A program made the translations under genes and the position numbers. Shown here piece by piece: positions 55,804 to 64,000 of a DNA stretch of 64,000 nt. The notes beneath the pieces were generated by a model. The model saw only the letters and a list, made by a program, of their open reading frames with translations. It made no database searches and had not been told where the DNA came from. Origin of the DNA: Curtobacterium sp. BH-2-1-1. GTDB lineage: Bacteria > Actinomycetota > Actinomycetes > Actinomycetales > Microbacteriaceae. The first letter of the stretch is position 1; each line of letters starts with the position of its first letter. The stretch is from the NCBI RefSeq assembly GCF_001806325.1, contig NZ_CP017580.1, forward strand, positions 1,984,001 through 2,048,000, in the 5' to 3' direction.

Positions 55804-56334
55804 ATGGTCGACGTCCATCGCGTCAAACTCCCCGGAGTCGGCGTGCTGCACAGCTTCTACACCGACGACGGTGGCAAGTGCGGTGTCATCACGCACCGGT
55901 CGGGTCACTCCGACCTCATCTCCTTCGCCGACGTCTCGGACGGCGCCGACAAGTCGGAGAAGGTGTCGCTGCGCCTCAGTGAGGACGAGGCGCACACGCT
56001 CGCCGAGCTCCTCGGCGGCACGCGCATCACCGAGGGCCTCGACAAGCTCGACGAGATCCCGGGCCTCAGCATCGACTGGTTCTCGGTCGACTACGACGAC
56101 GCCATCGCCGGCAAGCCCCTCGGCGACCTGCACGACTCGGGCTTCATCGGCCTGACCGTCGTGGCGGTCGTCCGTGGTGACAGCGCCAACCCGGCCCCGT
56201 CGTCCGACTTCGTCGTGTTCCCGGGCGACACCATCGTCGTCGCCGGTGCACCCGAGAAGGTCGCGAAGGCGTTCTCGTTCTACCGCAGCGGAGAGCTTGC
56301 GGCCGCTGCGGCCGAGGCCCCGCCGAGGAGCTAG
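55804..56334 (+). CDS. Cation:proton antiporter regulatory subunit (KhtT-like, RCK_C domain)
   Basis: A 176-residue soluble protein. The first half starts MVDVHRVKLPGVGVLHSFYTDDG, as in KhtT N-domains. The C-terminal half (about 88-165) is a TrkA-C/RCK_C ligand-binding domain with LSIDWFSVDYDDAIAGKPLGDL and FVVFPGDTIVVAGAPEKV. In Bacillus subtilis KhtT gates the potassium exporter KhtU. The antiporter gene follows three bases later. Confidence 0.88.
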   Translation: MVDVHRVKLPGVGVLHSFYTDDGGKCGVITHRSGHSDLISFADVSDGADKSEKVSLRLSEDEAHTLAELLGGTRITEGLDKLDEIPGLSIDWFSVDYDDAIAGKPLGDLHDSGFIGLTVVAVVRGDSANPAPSSDFVVFPGDTIVVAGAPEKVAKAFSFYRSGELAAAAAEAPPRS

Positions 56335-56337
56335 CCC

Positions 56338-57780
56338 GTGCACCTGGGTGGTGAGCTCCTCACCATCGGCATCCTCTTCATCATCGCCTACGTCCTCGGA
56401 CGACTCGGCAAGACGATCGGGTTGCCCGCGATCCCGATCTACATGGTCGTGGGGCTCATCGCGAGTCCCCACACCCCGTGGATCGGGCTGAACGTCGAGT
56501 CGCACACGATCGAGCTGATCGCGACGTTCGGGCTCATCCTGCTGCTGTTCAACCTCGGGTTGGAGTTCGACCAGGAAGAGTTCTACGGCAACGCCGGCAA
56601 GCTCCTGGTGTCCGGTGGCACGTACGTCGCCATCAACATGGGCGTCGGGTTCGCCTTCGGGTTCTCGCTCGGGTGGGGCACCCGCGAAGCCCTCATCATC
56701 GCCGGCATGACGGCGACCTCGTCGAGCGCGATCGTGACGAAGCTCCTCATCGAGCTCCGTCGCCTGGCGAACGACGAGACCCCGATGATCCTCGGCGTCA
56801 CCGTGATCGAGGACGTCTTCATCGCGATCTACCTCGCGATCGTCTCGGTGGTCCTCTCCAGCGACACGAACGTGTGGGGCGTCGTCGGCAAGCTCGCGCT
56901 CGCGTTCGGGTTCCTCATCGTGATGTTCACGCTGGCCCGGTTCGCCGGCAAGTGGGTGTCCCGGATCTTCGCGACCCGTGACGACGAGCTGTTCACCGTG
57001 CTGTTCTTCGGCCTCGCGGTCATGTTCGGCGGCATCGGCGACCTGCTCGGCGTCACGGACGCGATCGGGGCGTTCGTGATCGGCCTGCTCTGCGGCGCCA
57101 CGCGCTACCGCGACCGCATCGAGCAGCTCGCCCTGCCGATGCGCGACGTGTTCGCGGCGTTCTTCTTCGTGAACTTCGGGCTCGGGCTCGACCTGTCGAC
57201 CTTCGGCGAGGTGCTCTGGCCGGTGCTCGGTGCGATCGGCATGACCGTCGCGCTGAACGCCATCGCGGGACAGCTCGTCGCGCGCATGAACGGCTTCACC
57301 GTCCAGCAGGGGATCAACACCGCCGTCATCCTGGTGAACCGCGGCGAGTTCGCGCTGATCCTCGCGACGCTCTCGGCCGCTGCCGGGCTCGAAGCCCGCA
57401 TCACCGCCTTCGCGGGTCTGTACGTCCTCGTCATGGCGATCCTCGGGCCGTTGCTCGCGGTCAACTCGGACCGCATCGGTCGGCTCGTGATCCGCCCGGC
57501 CCGTCTGGCACGCCTGCGGACGCGTCTCGGTGGCCGTCGAGCGGTCGCAGCGGCTGCCGCGGCCGAGGCGGCAGAGGCCGAGTCGGACGCCGCCGCTGCC
57601 GCTCGTCGGGCGGAGCGCGACCGCCAGTTCGCCGAGGAGTTCGCCCTGGTGGAGGCCGCTGGCAGCCAAGAGCGGGAGAATGAGTCTCCGGAGACGGTGT
57701 CCGAGCCCCGGACGTCGTCGGTCGAGACCCCCGCCGAGCGCCCCGAGCGCCCGGTCCGCCAGCGCGATCCGGAGTACTGA
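56338..57780 (+). CDS. Monovalent cation:proton antiporter (CPA2, KhtU-like)
   Basis: A 480-residue membrane protein with about twelve helices. IPIYMVVGLIASPHTPW, LILLLFNLGLEFDQEEF and MTATSSSAIVTKLL are typical of CPA2 transporters; GDLLGVTDAIGAFVIGLL is the second inverted-repeat crossover. A cytoplasmic tail of about 90 residues with an Ala/Glu/Arg-rich helix follows and no TrkA-N domain, fitting the separate regulator just upstream. GTG start. Probably exports K+ or Na+ for H+. Confidence 0.9.
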   Translation: MHLGGELLTIGILFIIAYVLGRLGKTIGLPAIPIYMVVGLIASPHTPWIGLNVESHTIELIATFGLILLLFNLGLEFDQEEFYGNAGKLLVSGGTYVAINMGVGFAFGFSLGWGTREALIIAGMTATSSSAIVTKLLIELRRLANDETPMILGVTVIEDVFIAIYLAIVSVVLSSDTNVWGVVGKLALAFGFLIVMFTLARFAGKWVSRIFATRDDELFTVLFFGLAVMFGGIGDLLGVTDAIGAFVIGLLCGATRYRDRIEQLALPMRDVFAAFFFVNFGLGLDLSTFGEVLWPVLGAIGMTVALNAIAGQLVARMNGFTVQQGINTAVILVNRGEFALILATLSAAAGLEARITAFAGLYVLVMAILGPLLAVNSDRIGRLVIRPARLARLRTRLGGRRAVAAAAAAEAAEAESDAAAAARRAERDRQFAEEFALVEAAGSQERENESPETVSEPRTSSVETPAERPERPVRQRDPEY

Positions 57781-57785
57781 TACAG

Positions 57786-58565
57786 ATGTGGGCCGTAGCC
57801 CGACGACCGAGGTGGATTGCGCTGCTGTTGCTGGCGCTCGTGCTCGCGGCGGTGTTCGCCGGGCTGGGCAAGTGGCAGCTCGAGCGGAGCATCGCCAACG
57901 GCACCCCCCTCCCCGCGACGACCGAGAACCGGAAGAGCCTCGACGCCGTGACCGGGCCGATGCAGCCCGCGACCGAGAAGATGGCCGGGCAGAAGGTGAC
58001 GGTCACGGGGACGTTCGTCGCCGGTGACACCACCGTCCTGACCGGCCGGACCGGTGGCGGGACGTACCAGACCGTCGGACACCTGGTGGACGACACGAGC
58101 GGCGCGAGCCTCCCGGTGGTGATCGGGTGGTCCGACCAGCGGTCCGCCGCCGTCGCCGGTGGTGCCCGTCTGGCGGACGGCACGCGGCTCACGGTCGAGG
58201 GGCGCTACTACCCGGCCGAGTCGCCCGACCAGGACACCTACGACAAGGGCGAGTACTCGGCGGTCGCGCCGGCCCGGTTCGTGAACACGTGGAAGGCGTT
58301 CGACGACCGGATGTACCTCGGGTACGTCGTCGCCGACGGCACCACGGCGAAGGCGGCCGACCTCGGCACCATCGCCGACCGTGCGCCCTCGCGCGAGGTC
58401 CAGTTCGACTGGCTCAACCTGTTCTACGCGATCGAGTGGGTCGTGTTCGCCGGATTCGCCGTCTTCCTCTGGTACCGGTTCGTGAAGGACGCCTGGGAGC
58501 GTGAGGAAGAAGAGCGGCGTGAGGCCGCACTCAGCGTCGACGGTGCCCTCGTCGACCGACGGTAG
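57786..58565 (+). CDS. SURF1-family cytochrome oxidase assembly protein
   Basis: Assists heme a insertion in cytochrome c oxidase. The 259 residues have an N-terminal helix (RWIALLLLALVLAAVFAGLGKWQLERS, in the SURF1 style), a large extracellular domain with VTVTGTFVAGDT and GRYYPAESPDQDTYDKGEYS, then a second helix (FYAIEWVVFAGFAVFLWYRF). A basic/acidic tail ends in VDRR. It follows the antiporter by five bases and precedes the DUF3817 gene. Confidence 0.88.
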   Translation: MWAVARRPRWIALLLLALVLAAVFAGLGKWQLERSIANGTPLPATTENRKSLDAVTGPMQPATEKMAGQKVTVTGTFVAGDTTVLTGRTGGGTYQTVGHLVDDTSGASLPVVIGWSDQRSAAVAGGARLADGTRLTVEGRYYPAESPDQDTYDKGEYSAVAPARFVNTWKAFDDRMYLGYVVADGTTAKAADLGTIADRAPSREVQFDWLNLFYAIEWVVFAGFAVFLWYRFVKDAWEREEEERREAALSVDGALVDRR

Positions 58566-58568
58566 GAT
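58563..58568 (+). promoter_or_regulatory. -10 hexamer TAGGAT, leaderless start of DUF3817 gene
   Basis: TAGGAT overlaps the SURF1 stop codon (TAG) and ends seven bases before the ATG at 58576. Confidence 0.5.
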
Positions 58569-58575
58569 GGCCGAT

Positions 58576-59022
58576 ATGGCTCTGACCGTCCGTACCCGCG
58601 ACATCCCGAAGATCCCGGGCGCGGTGAAGTGGTACCGCGTCTCGGCGTACATAACCGGCGTGCTGCTGCTCGCCCTGGTGGTCGAGATGGTCATCAAGTA
58701 CACGCCGCTGCACCTCGAGATGCAGCTCGGCGGCGGTGCGTTCTTCGTGCCGGAGGGCACGGCGGGCAAGGAGCCCGGCACCTTCAACCTGTCGATCGGC
58801 ATCCTCATCGCCCACGGCTGGCTGTACGTGCTCTACCTCTTCACCGACTTCCGTCTGTGGAGCATCATGCGCTGGAAGCCGATCCGCTTCCTGCTCATCG
58901 CCCTCGGGGGCATCATCCCGTTCATGTCGTTCGTGGTCGAGCACCGCATGCAGAAGATCGCCATGGACACCTACCACGAGCTGACCGCTGCCCAGCAGCG
59001 TGAGAAGGAGGCCGCTCGGTGA
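58576..59022 (+). CDS. DUF3817 membrane protein
   Basis: A 148-residue protein with three to four hydrophobic segments: [42 protein letters not shown] and [25 protein letters not shown] is a typical DUF3817 end. The charged N terminus starts [25 protein letters not shown] 58576 is set by this and by the -10. It overlaps guaA by four bases; this neighbour of guaA is common in actinobacteria. Confidence 0.85.
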   Translation: MALTVRTRDIPKIPGAVKWYRVSAYITGVLLLALVVEMVIKYTPLHLEMQLGGGAFFVPEGTAGKEPGTFNLSIGILIAHGWLYVLYLFTDFRLWSIMRWKPIRFLLIALGGIIPFMSFVVEHRMQKIAMDTYHELTAAQQREKEAAR

Positions 59023-60611
59023 GCGAGACCGAACAGCGTCCCGTCCTCGTCGTCGACTTCGGTGCCCAGTACGCGCAGCTCATCGCGCGTCGGGTCCGTG
59101 AAGCGAACGTCTACAGCGAGATCGTCCCGCACTCGATCACGGCGGACGAGGTCCGTGCGAAGGACCCCGCGGCCATCGTGCTGTCCGGCGGTCCGTCGTC
59201 CGTGTACGAGACCGGTGCGCCCGCGCTCGACGGCGACATCCTCGACCTCGGCGTCCCCGTGCTCGGCATCTGCTACGGCTTCCAGGCTATGGCGACCGCA
59301 CTCGGTGGCGAGGTGGCGAACACCGGGCTGCGCGAGTACGGCGCGACCGACGTCACGCTCTCGCCCGGCACGAGCACACTTCTCGGCGACCAGCCGGAGT
59401 CCCAGGTGACCTGGATGTCCCACGGCGACTCCGTGGCGAAGGCACCCGAGGGCTTCGAGGTCCTCGCGTCCAGCGCCTCGACTCCCGTCGCCGCGTTCGC
59501 CTCCGACGAGCGCAAGCTCTACGGCGTGCAGTGGCACCCCGAGGTCAAGCACTCGGTGTACGGCCAGGCCGTGCTCGAGAACTTCCTGCACCGTGCCGCC
59601 GGGCTCCCCGGCGACTGGAACTCCGCGAACGTGATCGAGGAGCAGGTCGAACGCATCCGCGCACAGGTCGGTTCCGCCCGGGTCATCGCCGGGCTCTCCG
59701 GTGGCGTCGACTCCGCCGTCGCCGCGGCGCTCGTGCACAAGGCCGTCGGCGACCAGCTCACGTGCGTCTTCGTCGACCACGGGCTCCTCCGCGCCGACGA
59801 GCGCAAGCAGGTGGAAGAGGACTACGTCGCCTCCACCGGTGTGCGGCTCATCACGATCGACGCCGAGCAGCAGTTCCTCGACGCCCTCGCCGGCGTGAGC
59901 GACCCGGAGCAGAAGCGCAAGATCATCGGGCGCGAGTTCATCCGCACGTTCGAGGCCGCGGCCGAGGCCCTCGTGCTCGAGGCCCGCGCCGAGTCGGCCG
60001 AGGGGTCGGACGCCGGCGAGGTCGAGTTCCTCGTGCAGGGCACGCTCTACCCGGACGTCGTCGAGTCCGGCGGTGGCTCGGGCACGGCGAACATCAAGTC
60101 GCACCACAACGTCGGCGGTCTCCCCGACGACATGACGTTCGAGCTCGTCGAGCCGCTCCGCACCCTGTTCAAGGACGAGGTCCGCGCGGTCGGTCGCGAG
60201 CTCGGTCTGCCCGAGGTCGTCGTCGGTCGCCAGCCGTTCCCCGGCCCGGGGCTCGGCATCCGCATCGTCGGCGAGGTCACGAAGGACCGCCTCGAGCTCC
60301 TCCGCGCGGCCGACAAGATCGCCCGCGAAGAGCTCACCGCGGCCGGCCTCGACGAGGAGATCTGGCAGTGCCCGGTCGTCTTGCTCGCCGATGTCCGTTC
60401 CGTGGGCGTCCAGGGCGACGGTCGCACGTACGGCCACCCCATCGTGCTCCGTCCGGTCTCGTCGGAAGACGCCATGACCGCCGACTGGACGCGCCTGCCG
60501 TACGACACCCTCGCGAAGATCTCGAACCGCATCACGAACGAGGTGCCCGACGTGAACCGTGTCGTGCTCGACGTCACGTCGAAGCCGCCGGGGACGATCG
60601 AGTGGGAGTAG
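59019..60611 (+). CDS. guaA: GMP synthase (glutamine-hydrolysing)
   Basis: Converts XMP to GMP using glutamine and ATP. The 530 residues have a class I amidotransferase domain with nucleophile Cys about residue 85 ([10 protein letters not shown]) and GVQWHPEV, an ATP-pyrophosphatase P-loop [18 protein letters not shown], and the C-terminal dimerisation part [13 protein letters not shown] and the end [16 protein letters not shown] start overlapping the DUF3817 gene (GTGA). Uses the product of GuaB (45704). Confidence 0.98.
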   Translation: MSETEQRPVLVVDFGAQYAQLIARRVREANVYSEIVPHSITADEVRAKDPAAIVLSGGPSSVYETGAPALDGDILDLGVPVLGICYGFQAMATALGGEVANTGLREYGATDVTLSPGTSTLLGDQPESQVTWMSHGDSVAKAPEGFEVLASSASTPVAAFASDERKLYGVQWHPEVKHSVYGQAVLENFLHRAAGLPGDWNSANVIEEQVERIRAQVGSARVIAGLSGGVDSAVAAALVHKAVGDQLTCVFVDHGLLRADERKQVEEDYVASTGVRLITIDAEQQFLDALAGVSDPEQKRKIIGREFIRTFEAAAEALVLEARAESAEGSDAGEVEFLVQGTLYPDVVESGGGSGTANIKSHHNVGGLPDDMTFELVEPLRTLFKDEVRAVGRELGLPEVVVGRQPFPGPGLGIRIVGEVTKDRLELLRAADKIAREELTAAGLDEEIWQCPVVLLADVRSVGVQGDGRTYGHPIVLRPVSSEDAMTADWTRLPYDTLAKISNRITNEVPDVNRVVLDVTSKPPGTIEWE

Positions 60612-60624
60612 TCCTCCCGCGCTG

Positions 60625-60657
60625 ACGGCCCGGCACGCGTCCTGCGTGCCGGGCCGT
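60625..60657 (+). terminator. Terminator after guaA
   Basis: Perfect 14-bp stem (60625-60638 with 60644-60657) around loop GTCCT, 13 bases after guaA. Confidence 0.85.
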
Positions 60658-60675
60658 CCTGCGTCCGGGGGCCAG

Positions 60676-60761
60676 TCGGCGAGGTCGTGCGTGCGGCGAG
60701 GTCGTGCGGCACGTTGTGCGACCTCGGCGATGCACGTGCGGCATGTCGTGCGATCTCGGCG
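60676..60761. repeat. Direct and inverted copies of CGAGGTCGTGCG
   Basis: GGCGAGGTCGTGCG occurs at 60678-60691 and 60695-60708, with inverted relatives TGCGACCTCGGCG (60717-60729) and TGCGATCTCGGCG (60749-60761). The second direct and first inverted copy can form a hairpin. It lies between the guaA and bax1 terminators and has no open frame. Confidence 0.55.
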
Positions 60762-60797
60762 TGGGAGGGTCGTCGGCCGCCCCCGAACCGGGAACGA

Positions 60798-60831
60798 CGA
60801 AGGGCCCCGGCGTGTTCGCCGGGGCCCTTCG
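60798..60831 (-). terminator. Terminator of the Bax1-like gene
   Basis: Perfect 15-bp stem (60798-60812 with 60817-60831) around TGTT, 14 bases beyond the stop of the minus-strand gene. Confidence 0.85.
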
Positions 60832-60845
60832 GGTCGTGCCGAGTA

Positions 60846-61709
60846 CTAGTTGCGCTGGCTGCTCGCCACGATGGCGAGGATGCGCAGGATCTCGAGGTAC
60901 AGCCACACGATCGTGACGATGAGCCCGAACGCCGCCGTCCACGCGTAGATCCGGGGAGCGCCACGACGGACGCCGGTCTGGATCTGGTCGAAGTCGAGGA
61001 TCAGCGAGTACGCCGCCATGACCACGACGAGGATGCCGATGATCACGCCGAGCGGGATGCCGAAGATCTCGAACCCGAGGGCACCGAACGCGGTCTGCGT
61101 CACGCCGGTCCACATGAGGACCAGGTTGATGAGCGAGAACACCAGGTACCCGACCATCGCGACGAGGAAGAAGCGCGTGGCCTTCGGCGTCGCGCGGACC
61201 TTGCCGGAGGCGAACAGCGCGAGCGTCACGGCGAAGACACCGAGCGTGCCGAACACGGCCTGCACGACGATGCCCCCGAACGCGTTCTGGTAGTAGTGCG
61301 AGATGCCACCGACGAACAGGCCCTGGGCGAAGGAGTACGCCAGGACGAGCCCGGGCGACGGCTTCTTCTTGAACATGTTGACGAGCGCCAGCACGAACCC
61401 GGCGACGGCGCCGATGATCCAGACGATCATCGGTGCGTTCCAGCCGGCCACGGCACCCACGACGAGCACGCCGAACGCGAGCAGCGTCTTGACTATGGTG
61501 TCCTCGTAGGACATGCGGTCCGTGTCGACCGTGCTGGCCGCCGGGCGGTCGTACATGTACTGCAGCTGCTCGGGGGTCATCCCGCCCTGTGCCTGCTGCG
61601 GGGTCTGTCCCCAGCCAGCCTGCTGCTGACCAGCGCCGCGCCCACCCCAGGTGTTGGGCCCCTGGTTGTTGAAGGCGGGGGACTGGTCGAAACCGGGCTT
61701 GAAGGCCAT
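60846..61709 (-). CDS. Bax inhibitor-1/YccA-like membrane protein
   Basis: A 287-residue protein with a Gly/Gln/Pro-rich cytoplasmic start (about 1-55) and seven hydrophobic helices. MSYEDTIVKTLLAFGVLVVGA starts the first; GLFVGGISHYYQNAFGGIVVQAVFGT and YSLILDFDQIQTGVRRGAP are the BI-1-family signatures, the latter with the paired aspartates of the pH sensor region. Bacterial members are thought to be calcium-leak channels or protease partners. AAGGAAGA precedes the ATG. Confidence 0.9.
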   Translation of the reverse strand: MAFKPGFDQSPAFNNQGPNTWGGRGAGQQQAGWGQTPQQAQGGMTPEQLQYMYDRPAASTVDTDRMSYEDTIVKTLLAFGVLVVGAVAGWNAPMIVWIIGAVAGFVLALVNMFKKKPSPGLVLAYSFAQGLFVGGISHYYQNAFGGIVVQAVFGTLGVFAVTLALFASGKVRATPKATRFFLVAMVGYLVFSLINLVLMWTGVTQTAFGALGFEIFGIPLGVIIGILVVVMAAYSLILDFDQIQTGVRRGAPRIYAWTAAFGLIVTIVWLYLEILRILAIVASSQRN

Positions 61710-61745
61710 GGTGTCCTCTTCCTTGGAGATTCGAGTCCTCTCAGC

Positions 61746-62741
61746 CTAGGTGGGCTCGGTCGCGGAAGGCTGAGGATTCGCGGCGAGCGGAAGGTTCGTT
61801 CCATCGCCGCCTGCGGTGATCGTTGCACCTCCGGCTTCGGATCCGCCGTGCATCGGGACGTCCGCGTGGTGCCACCCGATGTGTCCGACCCACCTGCGTC
61901 GGAGCCTCTTGCCCGACCGGACCATCGCTTGCACCCCGGCGTGCGCCCACCGACGGGTGCGGATGAGTCGGCGTCGCGAGATGCCGGTCCCTCGTCGACG
62001 CCATCGGCGCCCGCGTGCGTCGGTGAGGTCGACCCAGAGCACGTCGACCGCGATTCCCACCAGCTGTTCGCGGGTGAAGCCGCTCGGCGGATCGTGCAAG
62101 AACATCGAGAGCACGAATCCCAGAGCGTCGCCGAGGTCTCTGACCACGGGCTCGTCATCCGTGGTCCATGGGAGTTCCTCCCGGCCTTCCATACCCGGCC
62201 AAACGACCCGGACGCCTGCGGCGAACGTCGGTGTCAGTGATTCGGTGTGCAGGTGTCGCCGAGTGGTCCGTCGCCGGAGACCCCGCGACGTCCCCGCACC
62301 CGGGACGAGGAACCAGGTGTGCTGGTACTCGTCGTCGCGCGGGTCCAGGTCGATCGCGGCCGTCCACCGGAGCCGGATGTTGTCGATGCGCACGGGGCCG
62401 CCGCTGTCGTTCCGCAGGTGGAACACGGGCGCGGCGGTGCGTGCGTAGGGGCTGCCGTCGACGCTGCCCGTGGTCCACCCGCCGATTTCGAGGTCTTCCG
62501 GAGAAGCGCGGAGAGGAGAGAATCCGTAGTCCTCGGAGACACACCGGACGTACCGATCGTCCACCCACACGTGGGTGCTCGCCGCCTGGGCGCTCGCCGC
62601 GTCGTTGACCGACCGGCGGTAGGTGACGAGTGCTGCGAACCCGCCGACGCCGGTCACCGCGGCAGTCACCCATGTGGCGAGCCCGACCGAAGCGGTGGTC
62701 GTCGAGAGCAGCCACGTTCCGAGGTCCATGTTCATGAGCAC
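61746..62741 (-). CDS. Unidentified protein with N-terminal membrane segment
   Basis: A product of about 331 residues. One hydrophobic segment (about 12-38, TASVGLATWVTAAVTGVGGFAALVTY) is followed by a soluble part with HVWVDDRYVRCVSEDYGF, FHLRNDSGGPVRIDNIRLRW and VVWPGMEGREELPWTTDDEPV. The middle looks like a beta-sandwich. A basic stretch (RGRRWRRRGTGISRRRLIRTRR) comes before the end. Start choices are GTG 62741, ATG 62735 or ATG 62729; none has a good ribosome-binding site. Base composition looks a little lower in GC and less codon-biased than neighbours, suggesting an acquired gene. Confidence 0.6.
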   Translation of the reverse strand: MLMNMDLGTWLLSTTTASVGLATWVTAAVTGVGGFAALVTYRRSVNDAASAQAASTHVWVDDRYVRCVSEDYGFSPLRASPEDLEIGGWTTGSVDGSPYARTAAPVFHLRNDSGGPVRIDNIRLRWTAAIDLDPRDDEYQHTWFLVPGAGTSRGLRRRTTRRHLHTESLTPTFAAGVRVVWPGMEGREELPWTTDDEPVVRDLGDALGFVLSMFLHDPPSGFTREQLVGIAVDVLWVDLTDARGRRWRRRGTGISRRRLIRTRRWAHAGVQAMVRSGKRLRRRWVGHIGWHHADVPMHGGSEAGGATITAGGDGTNLPLAANPQPSATEPT

Positions 62742-62830
62742 AGCTCGTATCTGAGCAGATGGGCTGCCGGATGACGGCGAACGACACGCGCCCCGTTCGG
62801 GTCACCCGGATTCGACATGAGTCCTGCCGG

Positions 62831-62836
62831 TACGGT
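62831..62836 (+). promoter_or_regulatory. -10 hexamer TACGGT, leaderless start of phosphodiesterase gene
   Basis: TACGGT ends six bases before the ATG at 62843. Confidence 0.55.
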
Positions 62837-62842
62837 GCACGC

Positions 62843-63853
62843 ATGACCCTGGTGATCGCCCACCGCGGCGCGTCCGGCTACCGTCCCGAGCACTCGCGGA
62901 GCGCGTACGAGCTCGCGATCGAACTCGGTGCCGACGCGATCGAGCCGGACCTCGTGCCCACGAAGGACGGCGTGCTGGTGCTGCGGCACGAGAACGAGGT
63001 CTCCGGCACGACCGACGTCGCCGACCACCCCGAGTTCCGGCACCTGCGCACGACGAAGACGGTCGACGGGCAGAAGACGACGGGCTGGTTCACCGAGGAC
63101 TTCACGTGGGCCGAGCTGCGGACGCTGCGGACCCGCGAGCGCCTCCCCGCCCTGCGACCGGGGTCGGCGGAGCACGACGGCGAGGAGCCGGTCCTCCGCC
63201 TCGAGGACCTGCTCGCGATCCTCGACGCGGCTCCCCGGCCGGTCGGACTCGTCGCGGAGGTCAAGCACGCCGACTTCTTCGACCGAGCGGGCTTCCCGAT
63301 GGGGCAACTCCTCGACGGGGTCCTCGCCAAGACCGGGTGGCGCGGGGACGAGCGCCTCACCGTCGAGAGCTTCGAGAAGGGCGTGCTGCGAGACCTCCGG
63401 GAGCGCGGGACCGGCGGGCGGCTCGTCTACCTCCAGGAGGCGCGGGGCAGCGCGGCGGACGAGGTCGCGTCCCACGGGTCGTTGGCTCCCACCTACGCGG
63501 CCGAGCGGTCCGACGACGCGCTCACGGCCTTCGCGACGGAGTTCCACGGCATCAGCGTCGACCTGGGGACGCTGATGGCCGGGGTGGACAGCGTCGCGCT
63601 CGAGGATCCGGCACCCGTGCGGAGCGCCGTCGTCGACCGCGCGCACGAAGCCGGGCTCGCCGTGTACACGTGGACGCTGCGGCCGGAGAACCGCTTCCTG
63701 CCGGCGCCGTTGCGTCGCGGCGGCGAGGTCGCGGCGTTCGGCGACTGGGAGCGGTGGTTCACCTCGGTCGTCCGCACCGGCGTCGACGGGGTGTTCGCCG
63801 ACCACACCGACCTGGCCGTGCTCGCCCGCTCGGCTGTCGGAGGCCCGGCCTAG
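62843..63853 (+). CDS. Glycerophosphodiester phosphodiesterase
   Basis: Hydrolyses deacylated phospholipids to glycerol-3-phosphate and an alcohol; the product could feed GlpD. The 336 residues begin MTLVIAHRGASGYRPEHS with the catalytic His-Arg, then AIELGADAIEPDLVPTKDGVLVLRHE with metal-binding Glu/Asp and the second histidine. VAEVKHADFF and VYTWTLRPENRF complete the TIM-barrel GDPD set. No signal peptide, so cytoplasmic. ATG 62843 is set by the family start and the -10. Confidence 0.95.
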   Translation: MTLVIAHRGASGYRPEHSRSAYELAIELGADAIEPDLVPTKDGVLVLRHENEVSGTTDVADHPEFRHLRTTKTVDGQKTTGWFTEDFTWAELRTLRTRERLPALRPGSAEHDGEEPVLRLEDLLAILDAAPRPVGLVAEVKHADFFDRAGFPMGQLLDGVLAKTGWRGDERLTVESFEKGVLRDLRERGTGGRLVYLQEARGSAADEVASHGSLAPTYAAERSDDALTAFATEFHGISVDLGTLMAGVDSVALEDPAPVRSAVVDRAHEAGLAVYTWTLRPENRFLPAPLRRGGEVAAFGDWERWFTSVVRTGVDGVFADHTDLAVLARSAVGGPA

Positions 63854-63856
63854 ACT
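63851..63856 (+). promoter_or_regulatory. -10-like TAGACT before pcrA
   Basis: TAGACT overlaps the stop of the phosphodiesterase gene (TAG) and ends nine bases before the ATG at 63866, so the leader would be two or three bases at most. Confidence 0.5.
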
Positions 63857-63865
63857 GTCCCGGAC

Positions 63866-64000
63866 ATGACGATCGTGCTCGACCCCTTCGACTCGACGCC
63901 CGGCCGTGCTGACGGTTCCGGCGCCGGTGACCGCGCCTACGACGACCCCTTCACCGCGGGTCTGAACCCCCAGCAGAAGGAAGCCGTCGAGTACCGCGGC
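63866..64000 (+). CDS. UvrD/PcrA-type DNA helicase, N-terminal part only
   Basis: Only 45 codons are in the window; the gene continues past the right edge. After a polar start (MTIVLDPFDSTPGRADGSG) comes GLNPQQKEAVEYRG, the Q-motif of superfamily 1A helicases of the PcrA/UvrD type, which in actinobacteria have an extra N terminus of this kind. Start at ATG 63866 after a -10-like hexamer. The Walker A motif would lie just outside. Confidence 0.85.
   Translation, partial: MTIVLDPFDSTPGRADGSGAGDRAYDDPFTAGLNPQQKEAVEYRG

Overview
This is a GC-rich (about 70 percent) stretch of an actinobacterial chromosome. Gene content and order (S10-spc-alpha ribosomal operons, FUSC protein, rplM-rpsI-glmM, coaA, glmS-acpS-alr-tsaE-tsaB-rimI-tsaD, guaB/guaB3/guaA, pcrA), frequent GTG starts and short overlaps point to the family Microbacteriaceae. 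A Curtobacterium-like organism is my best guess, but that is inference. Almost all of the window is conserved core genome. I see no phage, insertion sequence, CRISPR array, tRNA or rRNA. No gene-free stretch exceeds 300 bases; the longest gaps (230-280 bases) hold terminators, promoters and a dispersed repeat.

Layout. 1-8391: end of the S10 operon and the spc operon, from rplD (cut at the left edge) to rplO. There is no rpsN between rplE and rpsH; a perfect hairpin sits there instead. 8398-11288: secY-adk-map behind a terminator and a new promoter. 11531-12886: an LCP cell-wall ligase on the opposite strand, splitting map from infA. 13137-16327: infA-rpmJ-rpsM-rpsK-rpoA-rplQ, closed by a strong terminator. 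16535-24505: FUSC membrane protein, a large SARP-NB-ARC-type regulator that overlaps tail to tail with a DrrAB-like ABC exporter, then truA and a metallo-beta-lactamase-fold hydrolase. 24612-27308: a secreted ExeM/NucH-type nuclease. 27545-29911: rplM-rpsI-glmM. 30169-31701: coaA and a glutathione peroxidase on the minus strand. 31772-39713: glmS, acpS, two tandem alanine-racemase-family genes, and the t6A genes tsaE, tsaB, rimI and tsaD with an oxidoreductase inserted. 39837-42347: a repeat-rich membrane protein, a methyltransferase, and groES behind two CIRCE operators. 42480-51610: RarD-like permease, a frameshifted branched-chain-amino-acid-type binding protein, a VOC protein, guaB, and the matching livHMGF transporter genes. 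51814-60611: a small membrane protein, guaB3, glpD, a KhtTU-like cation antiporter pair, SURF1, a DUF3817 protein and guaA. 60846-64000: Bax1-like protein, an unidentified membrane-anchored protein, a glycerophosphodiester phosphodiesterase, and the first codons of pcrA/uvrD.

How it fits together. The left third makes ribosomes, the Sec channel and RNA polymerase alpha. The centre makes cell-wall precursors (glmM, glmS, two racemases, LCP) and modifies tRNA (t6A, pseudouridine). The right third handles guanine nucleotides (guaB, guaB3, guaA) and nitrogen-compound uptake. Regulation visible in the DNA includes two CIRCE sites around the groES promoter, GlnR-like boxes before both transcription units of the liv transporter, strong -35/-10 promoters before infA and rplM, and many -10 hexamers 6-7 bases before start codons, implying leaderless mRNAs. 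A 22-base repeat, C[A/T]GGAGGCGCGG then two variable bases then CGGCCCCG, recurs about ten times and always lies between genes.
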